A DNA stretch of 64,000 bases. Origin: Luteipulveratus flavus (GTDB lineage: Bacteria; Actinomycetota; Actinomycetes; Actinomycetales; Dermatophilaceae). The stretch spans positions 62,001 through 126,000 of the forward strand of contig NZ_JAROAV010000024.1 in assembly GCF_029439465.1 (NCBI RefSeq). The letters run 5' to 3'. The notes under the pieces are model-generated. The model did no database searches, was not told the DNA's origin, and saw nothing but the letters and a program-made list of their open reading frames with translations. Numbering within the stretch: the stretch's first letter is position 1; each line of letters opens with the position of its first letter. Positions 54,190 through 61,987 of this stretch are shown here, piece by piece. The position numbers and the translations under genes are program-made.

Positions 54190-54939
54190 ATGTCACGACG
54201 CATCGTCATCACCGGAGGCGGCAGCGGCATCGGCCGTGCCGTCGCTCACCGACTCCTCGTCGAAGAACCCCAGCTCGTGCTCGTGGGCCGGCGCGCCGAG
54301 GTCCTGGACCGCACCGCCCAGGAGCTGCGCGACGTCGACGAGCTCGCCGACGTCACCACCCACTCGTGCGACCTCACCGATCCCGACGCGGTCCAGCGCC
54401 TCGCCGACGACCTGACGGCCGGACCGCCGATCGACGTGCTCGTCGCGAACGCCGGCGGGAACTACGGCCTCGGTGCCGACACGCTCGCCGAGACGGCCCA
54501 GGGCTGGCGGCGCGACTTCGACGGCAACGTCCTCACCGCCGTCCTGATCACCCAGGCCCTCCTCCCCCACCTGTCCCGACCCGGTGGCCGCGTGGTGGCC
54601 ATGAGCTCGATCGCCGCACTGCGCGGCTCCGGCTCGTACGGAGCGGCGAAGGCGGCCGTCAACGCCTGGGTGCTCTCCCTCGCGACCGAGCTGGCGCCGG
54701 ACGGCATCACGGTCAACGCGGTGGCGCCCGGCTTCGTACCGGACACCGAGTTCTGGGAGGAGCGGCTGCGCGAGAACCCTGGCCTCGAGCAGAGCCGGGT
54801 GGCCACGATCCCGATGGGCCGTCCCGGCACGCCGGACGAGGTCGCCGAGGCCGTCGCGCACCTCGCCTCTCCCGACGCCGGCTGGACCACCGGCCAGATC
54901 CTGCAGGTCAACGGCGGGACCCTGCTCGGCCGGGGCTGA
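54190..54939 (+). CDS. Short-chain dehydrogenase/reductase (classical SDR)
   Basis: A 249-aa NAD(P)-dependent oxidoreductase. The cofactor motif is TGGGSGIGRA near residue 8, then NAGGNYG, the catalytic Ser in AMSSIAAL, and Y150-x-x-x-K154 in SGSYGAAKAA. The C-terminal VNGGTLLGRG is typical. RRAEVLDR after the second strand suggests NADPH preference. The substrate is unknown. The frame is open upstream, but the ATG is placed exactly for a leaderless message. Confidence 0.9.
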   Translation: MSRRIVITGGGSGIGRAVAHRLLVEEPQLVLVGRRAEVLDRTAQELRDVDELADVTTHSCDLTDPDAVQRLADDLTAGPPIDVLVANAGGNYGLGADTLAETAQGWRRDFDGNVLTAVLITQALLPHLSRPGGRVVAMSSIAALRGSGSYGAAKAAVNAWVLSLATELAPDGITVNAVAPGFVPDTEFWEERLRENPGLEQSRVATIPMGRPGTPDEVAEAVAHLASPDAGWTTGQILQVNGGTLLGRG

Positions 54940-54972
54940 CCACCGACGGCGGCCCATCCAGCCGCAGGCACG

Positions 54973-55008
54973 ACGACGGCCCCGGACCAGCAGGTCCGGG
55001 GCCGTCGT
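54973..55008. terminator. Perfect hairpin between the SDR gene and rpsA
   Basis: ACGACGGCCCCGGACC pairs perfectly with GGTCCGGGGCCGTCGT around a four-base loop. It lies between two convergent stops. Confidence 0.88.
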
Positions 55009-55032
55009 CTCGTGCGGCGTGTCAGGCGAGGA

Positions 55033-56532
55033 TCAGTTGCCCGTCAGCTTCTCGCGGAGCGCAGCCAGCGCCTCGTCCGAGGCCAGCGTGCCCTCGGCCG
55101 GGGCCGAGGAGCTGCTGCTGGAGGACGAGGAGGAGCCGCCGCCGCCGCCACCGTTGTCGCTCGAGCCCGAGGAGTACGAGGTCGGCGTCGCGTCGCCGGA
55201 GGCCACAGCCTCGGCGTCGTCCTTCTTCGCCTGCTCGATCTGGGCCTGGTGCGCCTCGTAGCGGGCGTGCGCGTCGGCGTACTGCTTCTCCCACTTCTCA
55301 CGCTGCGCCTCGAAGCCCTCGAGCCACTCGTTGGTCTCGGGGTCGAAGCCCTCGGGGTACTTGTAGTTGCCCTGCTCGTCGTACTCCGCGGACATGCCGT
55401 AGAGCGTCGGGTCGAACTCGGCAGCACCGGCCGCGGCGTCGTTGGCCTGCTTGAGGCTCAGCGAGATGCGGCGACGCTCGAGGTCGATGTCGATGACCTT
55501 GACGAACAGCTCCTGGCCGACCGTGACGACCTGCTCCGGCAGCTCCACGTGGCGCTCGGCCAGCTCGGAGATGTGGACCAGACCCTCGATGCCGTCGTCC
55601 ACGCGGACGAACGCACCGAACGGGACCAGCTTGGTGACCTTGCCCGGCACGACCTGACCGATCGCGTGGGTGCGGGCGAAGTGCTGCCATGGGTCCTCCT
55701 GCGTCGCCTTCAGCGACAGGGAGACACGCTCGCGGTCCATGTCCACGTCGAGCACCTCGACGGTGACCTCCTGGCCCACCTCGACGACCTCGCTCGGGTG
55801 GTCGATGTGCTTCCAGGACAGCTCCGAGACGTGCACCAGACCGTCCACGCCACCGAGGTCGACGAACGCACCGAAGTTGACGATGCTGCTGACGACACCG
55901 CTGCGGACCTGACCCTTCTGCAGCTCCTTGAGGAACGTCGTACGCACCTCGGACTGCGTCTGCTCCAGCCACGCGCGGCGGGACAGGACCACGTTGTTGC
56001 GGTTCTTGTCCAGCTCGATGATCTTGGCCTCGATCTCCTTGCCGACGTACGGCTGGAGGTCGCGGACACGACGCATCTCCACCAGCGAGGCGGGCAGGAA
56101 GCCGCGCAGGCCGATGTCCAGGATGAGGCCACCCTTGACGACCTCGATGACGGTGCCGGTGACGACGCCGTCCTCCTCCTTGATCTTCTCGATCGTGCCC
56201 CAGGCGCGCTCGTACTGCGCACGCTTCTTGGACAGGATCAGGCGACCTTCCTTGTCCTCCTTCTGGAGGACCAGGGCCTCGACCTCATCGCCCACGGAAA
56301 CGACCTCACCCGGGTCGACGTCGTGCTTGATGGAGAGCTCGCGGGAGGGGATGACACCCTCGGTCTTGTAGCCGATGTCGAGCAGGACCTCGTCCCGGTC
56401 GACCTTGACGATGACACCTTCGACGATGTCTCCGTCATTGAAGTGCTTGATCGTCGCGTCGATCGCGGCGAGCAGCTCCTCCTCAGATCCGATGTCGTTG
56501 ACAGCGATCTGCGAGGTGGTGGTGGCAGTCAT
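55033..56532 (-). CDS. rpsA: 30S ribosomal protein S1
   Basis: 499 aa with four S1 RNA-binding domains (about 35-105, 120-188, 205-273, 290-360); examples are GDIVEGVIVKVDRDEVLLDI, GVVSSIVNFGAFVDLGGVDG and GKVTKLVPFGAFVRVDDGIE. A charged helical segment (about 395-445) then leads into a Gly/Ser-rich stretch with about ten consecutive serines and a conserved ending EALAALREKLTG. S1 unfolds mRNA on the 30S subunit and may act in trans-translation. The ribosome-binding site upstream is weak. Confidence 0.97.
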   Translation of the reverse strand: MTATTTSQIAVNDIGSEEELLAAIDATIKHFNDGDIVEGVIVKVDRDEVLLDIGYKTEGVIPSRELSIKHDVDPGEVVSVGDEVEALVLQKEDKEGRLILSKKRAQYERAWGTIEKIKEEDGVVTGTVIEVVKGGLILDIGLRGFLPASLVEMRRVRDLQPYVGKEIEAKIIELDKNRNNVVLSRRAWLEQTQSEVRTTFLKELQKGQVRSGVVSSIVNFGAFVDLGGVDGLVHVSELSWKHIDHPSEVVEVGQEVTVEVLDVDMDRERVSLSLKATQEDPWQHFARTHAIGQVVPGKVTKLVPFGAFVRVDDGIEGLVHISELAERHVELPEQVVTVGQELFVKVIDIDLERRRISLSLKQANDAAAGAAEFDPTLYGMSAEYDEQGNYKYPEGFDPETNEWLEGFEAQREKWEKQYADAHARYEAHQAQIEQAKKDDAEAVASGDATPTSYSSGSSDNGGGGGGSSSSSSSSSSAPAEGTLASDEALAALREKLTGN

Positions 56533-56647
56533 GTAGTGGGTAACTTTCGGTGGACAGTGATGGTCAGGGGATCAGCCCGGGCTCAGACCGCCGGCGGCCT
56601 GTTCGGACGACCCACCCGAGGTGGACAGGTAGGACACGTTGTACAGA

Positions 56648-56676
56648 TCTCGCGTGCACACGTCTCGCATGCACAC
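56648..56676. repeat. Two 14-base direct repeats in the rpsA/methyltransferase gap
   Basis: TCTCGCGTGCACAC and TCTCGCATGCACAC repeat with a period of 15 bases in the divergent intergenic region. They could be a tandem regulator site or slippage products. Confidence 0.4.
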
Positions 56677-56745
56677 ACGGAGCAGACGTCCGCGCTCGTA
56701 TACCCTACCCAGCCGCCCACAACCGGGTCAAAGCGGGATTCCGGC

Positions 56746-57570
56746 GTGAGCGACGTGGAGTCCGACCTCTCCTACGGCGTGACCCGCCGGGCCCTCGACC
56801 AGGCCGACACCGCCTCGGCCAACCGCCGCTGGTGGGACGAGGAGGCGCACGCCTACTACCTCGAGCACGGCGACTTCCTCGGCGACGACGACCTGGTGTG
56901 GGGGCCGGAGGGTCTGCGGGAGGCGGAGCTGGGTCTGCTCGGCGACCCGCGCGGCCGTCGGGTCCTGGAGATCGGCTGCGGCGCGGCGCAGGGCGGACGC
57001 TACCTGCGCTCCCAGGGAGCCGACGTCGTGTCGACTGACCTGTCCGCGGCCATGCTGCGTCAGGGCCGGACTCTGAACGCCCGCTCCGCGCACGGCGTCC
57101 CGCTGCTGCAGTGCGATGCGATCGCCCTCCCGTTCGCGGCCGCGTCGTTCGACCTGGTGGTCACGGCGTACGGCGCCGTGCCGTTCGTCGCCGACTCCGC
57201 CGGGCTGATGCGTGAGGCGGCGCGGGTCCTGCGGCCGGAGGGCCGGCTGGTGTTCTCCACCACCCACCCGATGCGCTGGGCCTTCGCCGACGCGCCCGGG
57301 CCGGAGGGCCTGGTCGTGCACCAGTCGTACTTCGACCGCACCCCCTATGTCGAGCAGGACGACTCGGGGCGCGCGACGTACGCCGAGCACCACCGCACGG
57401 TCGGCGACCGGGTCCGCGAGATCACCGGCGCCGGACTCGTCCTGGAGGACCTCGTCGAGCCGGAGTGGCCGGAGCGCAACGCCCAGGTGTGGGGCGGATG
57501 GAGCCCGCTGCGCGGCCGGCTCATCCCCGGCACGGCCGTCTTCGTGGCCCGACGGCCGTCGGCCGGCTGA
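56746..57570 (+). CDS. Class I SAM-dependent methyltransferase
   Basis: A 274-aa Rossmann-fold methyltransferase. Motif I is VLEIGCGAAQGG (from residue 73), then STDLSAAMLRQG (acidic loop), CDAIALPFAAASFD and EAARVLRPEGRLVFS. The N-terminal NRRWWDEEAHAYYLEHGDFL is typical of an actinobacterial group of unassigned substrate. GTG 56746 is chosen from a frame open far upstream; a second GTG three codons later is an alternative. A TACCCT -10 box (56701-56706) fits. It is divergent from rpsA. Confidence 0.88.
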   Translation: MSDVESDLSYGVTRRALDQADTASANRRWWDEEAHAYYLEHGDFLGDDDLVWGPEGLREAELGLLGDPRGRRVLEIGCGAAQGGRYLRSQGADVVSTDLSAAMLRQGRTLNARSAHGVPLLQCDAIALPFAAASFDLVVTAYGAVPFVADSAGLMREAARVLRPEGRLVFSTTHPMRWAFADAPGPEGLVVHQSYFDRTPYVEQDDSGRATYAEHHRTVGDRVREITGAGLVLEDLVEPEWPERNAQVWGGWSPLRGRLIPGTAVFVARRPSAG

Positions 57571-57587
57571 GGATCAGCCGGCCGACG
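57557..57587. terminator. Perfect hairpin spanning the methyltransferase stop codon
   Basis: CGTCGGCCGGCTGA pairs perfectly over 14 bp with TCAGCCGGCCGACG around a three-base loop. The stop codon is in the left arm. It also serves the convergent DUF3068 gene that ends 13 bases further on. Confidence 0.85.
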
Positions 57588-57599
57588 AGCGATGGTCGG

Positions 57600-58607
57600 T
57601 CAGACCTCCGAGCGAACCTCCGAACGACGCCGCATCGGCATCGTCGGGTCGTCCTCGGTCGAACGCTCCTCCTGCGAGCGCCGGGACCGCGCGGCGATCG
57701 AGACGAACACGCCAGCGATCAGCAGGATCACGCCGAGCGCGCCCAGCGCCAGGGGCGCCCAGAAGCGCAGGATCTTCAGCAGCGTGGCCTTGGAGGCGTA
57801 CTCGTCGACGTTGTCCTGCACCGTCTTGTCGGTGAAGACGCTGGTGGTCGTCAGCGCGTTGACGGGCTTGGCACCCGGCTCGTCGATCTGCAGCTCCTGG
57901 TGCTGCTTCTCCTGCAGCTTGATGATCACGCCGGTCTCGGGCTCGACCCACAGCGTCCGGGTGTTCTGGTAGGAGCGCTTGGCGACCACGCCGCCGGTGT
58001 CGGGCAGGCCGAAGATCCCCCGCGGGACCTCCTGGGTGCGGTACTGCTCCAGCGGCAGGACGCCCTCGAACTTGTACGTCTGCAGACCCTTGATGGTCTC
58101 GGTGCTGACGTACTTCATCGCCATGGTGCGGTCGGCCGTGCCGTCCCAGTAGTCGTAGGTGCGCCGGGTGGTCTGGAACGGGAACTTGATGAGCTGACCC
58201 TTGAACTGGGCGGGCTTGCCGTTCGAGGCCGTGCCGCAGCAGTTGACCGCCACGCCGGTGTGCCGGTCGACGACGATCTTGTCCGTCGAGCCGTCCATCG
58301 GCGGGGCCTGGTCGTTGTTGTCGGAGGTCTGGCCCTTGTTGATGACGACCAGGTCCCTGCCCTGCTGCTTCGAGGCGGCCTTGCTCGCGTCCGGGTCGCC
58401 GATCACGGTCGCGACCGTGGTCAGCTTGCCCGCACCGGGCGCCACCTTGTCGGCGTCGAAGAAGGTGGCGTGGTCGTCCACCACGGTCTGCCGGGTGTTC
58501 TGGTCGAGCGGGATGACCGCGAGCCGGTCGTAGGCGTAGAACTTCAGCATCAGCGCCATGGTGAGGAAGAACGCACCAAGGCCGATGACCACGGATGCCT
58601 TGCGCAT
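57600..58607 (-). CDS. DUF3068 (PorA-family) membrane protein A
   Basis: 335 aa. An N-terminal helix (residues 3-22) is followed by a soluble domain of about 255 residues and a C-terminal helix (about 283-306) with a charged tail, so the large domain is probably outside the membrane and held at both ends. Family motifs are LKFYAYDRLAVIPLDQNT, KFPFQTTRRTYDYWD, EVPRGIFGLPDTGGVV and TLWVEPETGVI. A C123-C124 pair in VNCCG is absent from its paralog. The family is annotated as porin PorA-like, but its role is unclear. GGAGG precedes the ATG. It is third in a three-gene operon. Confidence 0.85.
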   Translation of the reverse strand: MRKASVVIGLGAFFLTMALMLKFYAYDRLAVIPLDQNTRQTVVDDHATFFDADKVAPGAGKLTTVATVIGDPDASKAASKQQGRDLVVINKGQTSDNNDQAPPMDGSTDKIVVDRHTGVAVNCCGTASNGKPAQFKGQLIKFPFQTTRRTYDYWDGTADRTMAMKYVSTETIKGLQTYKFEGVLPLEQYRTQEVPRGIFGLPDTGGVVAKRSYQNTRTLWVEPETGVIIKLQEKQHQELQIDEPGAKPVNALTTTSVFTDKTVQDNVDEYASKATLLKILRFWAPLALGALGVILLIAGVFVSIAARSRRSQEERSTEDDPTMPMRRRSEVRSEV

Positions 58608-58683
58608 CGCGGACCTCCAGGTGTGAGCAGGGTGAACCCGCGGGCGACGCGAGCGTCGTCGGCGGTGGGGGTGAGCGGTGGGT

Positions 58684-59676
58684 CTAACGGTTGTCCGAAC
58701 CGCCCAGGATCTCCTGGGTGGCTGCCGCGGACAGCGGCTGGGTGCCGATCGGCCGGTCGCGGAACCAGCCGATCGTCCACTTGAGGGCGTCCTCGATCGG
58801 GATGCGGGGTTCCCACCCGAGCAAGGTCGACGCCAGTGTGGTGTCCGGACGACGCACGGTGGGGTCGTCGATCGGACGCTCGATGAAGGTGATCGGCGAG
58901 CTGGAGGCGGTGAGCCGCACGATCCAGTCCGCCAGGTCCTTCATCGAGATCTCGTGGGGGTTGCCGATGTTCACCGGGCCCGAGTGGTCGCTGTCCATCA
59001 TCCGCAGGATCGCCTCGACGAGGTCGTCGACGTAGCAGATGGACCGCGTCTGCGATCCGTCACCGCTCACCGTCACGGGGTCGCCGGCCAGCGCCTGACG
59101 CACGAAGTTGGGGATCGCGCGACCGTCGTTCGGCCGCATCCGCGGACCGAAGGTGTTGAAGATGCGCACGATGCCGGTGTTGACGCCCCGGGACTGGCGG
59201 TACGCCAGGGTGAGCGCCTCGGCGAACCGCTTCGCCTCGTCGTACACACCGCGGGGGCCGACCGGGTTGACGTTGCCCCAGTACGACTCGGGCTGCGGGT
59301 GGATCTCCGGGTCGCCGTACACCTCGGAGGTCGAGGCGAGCACCAGGCGCGCTCCCCTGGCCTCGGCGAGGTCGAGCGCGTTCTGCGTACCGGCCGAACC
59401 GACCCGCAGGGTCTCGATGGGCATCCGCAGGTAGTCCACCGGGGACGCCGGGCTGGCGAAGTGCAGCACGGCGTCGACCGGGCCGTCGACGGTGAACGGC
59501 TCGGAGACGTCCAGGCGGCGCAGCTCGAAGCCGTCCTCGTGGGCCAGGTGGGCGACGTTGGCGGGATCGCCGGTGCAGAAGTTGTCGACCGCGACGACCT
59601 CGTCGCCGCGCGCGAGCAGCTTCTCGCACAGGTGCGATCCCAGGAAACCGGCTCCGCCGGTGACGACGACACGCAT
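58684..59676 (-). CDS. NAD-dependent epimerase/decarboxylase (UDP-glucuronate decarboxylase-like)
   Basis: A 330-aa extended SDR. The NAD motif is TGGAGFLGSHL, the catalytic pair is Y145-x-x-x-K149 (VYDEAKRFAEAL), and TSEVYGDP supplies the Thr/Ser. The sequence RIFNTFGPRMRPNDGR and the region SYWGNVNPVGPRGVYDE are characteristic of UDP-xylose synthase (UXS), which turns UDP-glucuronate into UDP-xylose; a 4,6-dehydratase or epimerase is possible. It starts two bases after the first DUF3068 gene ends and is followed by the second, so a nucleotide-sugar step is tied to the DUF3068 proteins. Confidence 0.9.
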   Translation of the reverse strand: MRVVVTGGAGFLGSHLCEKLLARGDEVVAVDNFCTGDPANVAHLAHEDGFELRRLDVSEPFTVDGPVDAVLHFASPASPVDYLRMPIETLRVGSAGTQNALDLAEARGARLVLASTSEVYGDPEIHPQPESYWGNVNPVGPRGVYDEAKRFAEALTLAYRQSRGVNTGIVRIFNTFGPRMRPNDGRAIPNFVRQALAGDPVTVSGDGSQTRSICYVDDLVEAILRMMDSDHSGPVNIGNPHEISMKDLADWIVRLTASSSPITFIERPIDDPTVRRPDTTLASTLLGWEPRIPIEDALKWTIGWFRDRPIGTQPLSAAATQEILGGSDNR

Positions 59677-59678
59677 GA

Positions 59679-60689
59679 TCAGGCCTGACCTCCGGCGGCG
59701 CGGCCGCGCCGGGTCTGCAGCACGTCGTCGACGTCGGCGAAGCCCTGCTCATCGGTCCGCTCGGAGCCGCGCCGACCGCCGGCGGCCGACAGGGCCAGCC
59801 CGCCGAGGATGAGCAGCACCCCGAGGATGCCCAGGGCCAGCGGCGCCCAGAAGCGCAGGATCTTCAGCTGGGTCGCCTTGTCCTTGTAGTCGTCGACGTT
59901 GGTGCTGACGGTCTTGTCGTCGAACGTGCTCGTCGTGGTGATCGCGTTCACCGGCTCCGCGCCGGCGAGCTCCAGGGTGTCGTGCCGCTTCTCCTGGACC
60001 TTCACGATCACGCCCGTCTCCGGCTCGACCCAGATGGTCCGGTCGTTGGTGTAGAAGCGCCCCGCGACGACGCCGCCGGTGTCCGGCTGACCGAACACGC
60101 CGCGCGGCACCTCCTGGTCGGCGTACTTGGTCTTCGCCACGGTGTCGTGGAAGCGGTAGACCTTCAGGCCCTTGATGGTGTCGGTGCCCTCGTACTTCAC
60201 GGGCACGGCCTTGGAGAGCCGGTTGTCCCAGAACGGGTAGGTCTTCTGCTGCGTCTGGAACGGGAACTTCACGGTCAGTCCCGAGGGGTGGGCCGACTTG
60301 TCGTCCAGACGGTCGCCGTCCCAGCGGACGGCCTGGCCGGTGTGCCGGTCGATGGCGAACCGGTCCTTGTACGCCTCCATGGGCGGGGGCTCGTTGTTGT
60401 TGTCGGTGTACCGGCCGAAGTCCAGGACGACGACGTCCTTGCCCGTGGCGTCACTGGCCGACTCGCTCGCCTTCTTGTCCGCGATCGCGGTCAGGCGGGT
60501 GGCGATGGGCCCGGAGCCGGGCTTGACGTGGTCGGCGTCGAAGAAGGTCGCCTGCTGGTCACGGGCCACCTGCTGCGTGTTCTGGTCCAGCGGGACCACG
60601 GCGAGCCTGTCGTACGCGTAGAACTTCAGCAGGAGCGCCATCGTCAGGAAGAACGCGCCGAGCCCGATGACAATTGCGGCTTTCCGCAC
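59679..60689 (-). CDS. DUF3068 (PorA-family) membrane protein B
   Basis: A 336-aa paralog of the gene at 57600-58607, with the same two-anchor layout (helices about 3-22 and 283-307). Shared blocks include GLGAFFLTMALLLKFYAYDR, KFPFQTQQKTYPFWD, DTGGVVAGRFYTNDRTIWVE and LKILRFWAPLALG. The dicysteine of the other copy is replaced (QAVRWDG). GTG 60689 is chosen because GGAGG lies eight bases upstream; a longer frame to 60743 lacks a site. A TACGGT -10 box (60730-60725) is suitably placed. It is the first gene of the DUF3068-SDR-DUF3068 operon. Confidence 0.85.
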   Translation of the reverse strand: MRKAAIVIGLGAFFLTMALLLKFYAYDRLAVVPLDQNTQQVARDQQATFFDADHVKPGSGPIATRLTAIADKKASESASDATGKDVVVLDFGRYTDNNNEPPPMEAYKDRFAIDRHTGQAVRWDGDRLDDKSAHPSGLTVKFPFQTQQKTYPFWDNRLSKAVPVKYEGTDTIKGLKVYRFHDTVAKTKYADQEVPRGVFGQPDTGGVVAGRFYTNDRTIWVEPETGVIVKVQEKRHDTLELAGAEPVNAITTTSTFDDKTVSTNVDDYKDKATQLKILRFWAPLALGILGVLLILGGLALSAAGGRRGSERTDEQGFADVDDVLQTRRGRAAGGQA

Positions 60690-60794
60690 GAGCAAAACCT
60701 CCAAGGTGGCCAGAAACTTACCGGACCGTAGCATCCGCAGCACGGGCCACGGCAGACATCAACCCCAAGACCTGAGATTCGTGTCACAACTGTG

Positions 60795-61367
60795 TCAGAT
60801 GGTGGTCATGAGCAGGGAGTGCACAACCTCTCCGATGCCGCGAGCCGGTCGCGTGACCTGCTCCGCGCGCATGCCGAGCAGCCGGGCCGGCTCCAGGTCG
60901 CTGGGCTGGTCGCCGACCATGACGCACCGCTCGGCCTCGGCCCAGGGAGCGCGGTCGAGCGCTCGCCGGAACATGCCCGGCAGTGGCTTGCGGCAGCCGC
61001 ACTCCCCCGCGTCGTGCGGGCAGACCTCGATGGCGTCCAGCCACGCGCCGGCACGGGCGAGAGCGTCCACGAGGCCCTGGTGGACGCTCGCGAGCTCGTC
61101 CTCCCGCAGGGCGCCCGTCGCCAGCCCTCGCTGGTTCGTCACGAGCACCACGCGGCAGCCCGCGTCGTTGAGCCGGCGGACGGCTGCGGGTGCGTCGGCG
61201 AGCACGTCCAGGTCCTGCGCACGCGAGACGTACCCGGGGCGGTGCCGGTTGAGCGTGCCGTCCCGGTCCAGGAAGACGATGTCGTACGGCGCCGACGGCT
61301 CGGCCGGCCGGATCGGTGCGTCGTCCAGCCCCAGCAGCAGTCGTCGCCGTTCCTGCGTCGAGGTCAC
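60795..61367 (-). CDS. gmhB: HAD-IIIA phosphatase GmhB (heptose 1,7-bisphosphate phosphatase)
   Basis: A 190-aa HAD-family enzyme predicted to remove the 7-phosphate from D-glycero-D-manno-heptose 1,7-bisphosphate. Motif 1 is FLDRDGTLN, motif 2 VTNQRG, the zinc-binding loop CPHDAGECGCRKP, and motif 4 VMVGDQPSDLEPA. GTG 61367 overlaps the gmhA stop (GTGA). The same hddA-gmhA-gmhB set in mycobacteria (Rv0113-Rv0115) feeds GDP-heptose synthesis. Confidence 0.9.
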   Translation of the reverse strand: MTSTQERRRLLLGLDDAPIRPAEPSAPYDIVFLDRDGTLNRHRPGYVSRAQDLDVLADAPAAVRRLNDAGCRVVLVTNQRGLATGALREDELASVHQGLVDALARAGAWLDAIEVCPHDAGECGCRKPLPGMFRRALDRAPWAEAERCVMVGDQPSDLEPARLLGMRAEQVTRPARGIGEVVHSLLMTTI

Positions 61368-61987
61368 CGGCACAGCACGTCGACCGCCTCGCACCACGCG
61401 TGGGCCCACAGCATGTGGACCTCCTGGATGCGCGGCGTCTCCTGCGAGGGCACGACCAGGACGTGGTCGGCACGACCACGCAGACCCGCGCCGCGCGCCC
61501 CGGTCAGAGCGACGGTGAGGATGCCCCGCTCCCGGGCGGCGTCCAGCGCCGCGAGGACGTTCGGGCTGCTGCCGCTGGTGCTCATGGCCAGCAGCACGTC
61601 CCCCGGGCGGCCGAGCGCGGCGAGACCGCGGGTGAAGACGTGCTCGTAGCCGTAGTCGTTGCCGACGGCCGTGATGGACGAGAGCGACTCCGCGAGCGAG
61701 ACCGCCGGTAGCGGGTCCCGGTCGTGGATGCACTTGCCGATGAACTCGGCCGCGACGTGACTCGCGATGGCGGCGCTGCCGCCGTTCCCGGCCACCAGCA
61801 GGGTGCCGCCGTCGACCATGGCCTGCACGAGCGCGGCGCCGGCGGCGTCCACCTCGGCGACGAGCCCCGGCTCCGCCAGCCGTTGCGCCAGTGCGGCCCA
61901 CGAGGCCACCCCGGCGGCGTGCTGCCCCCGGACGGCTGCCTGCAGTGCCTCGGGCCCAGTGGCCCGCAGCGGGTGCGCGGCGGCCAT
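61364..61987 (-). CDS. gmhA: Sedoheptulose-7-phosphate isomerase GmhA
   Basis: A 207-aa SIS-domain enzyme converting sedoheptulose-7-phosphate, a product of the transketolase step, to D-glycero-D-manno-heptose-7-phosphate. GNGGSAAIASHVAAEFIGK, MSTSGSSPNVLAAL and the C-terminal EVHMLWAHAWCEAVD match GmhA. ATG 61987 overlaps the stop of the kinase gene by one base (TGATG), so the two are coupled. An upstream extension of the frame is a shadow of the kinase end. Confidence 0.92.
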   Translation of the reverse strand: MAAAHPLRATGPEALQAAVRGQHAAGVASWAALAQRLAEPGLVAEVDAAGAALVQAMVDGGTLLVAGNGGSAAIASHVAAEFIGKCIHDRDPLPAVSLAESLSSITAVGNDYGYEHVFTRGLAALGRPGDVLLAMSTSGSSPNVLAALDAARERGILTVALTGARGAGLRGRADHVLVVPSQETPRIQEVHMLWAHAWCEAVDVLCR

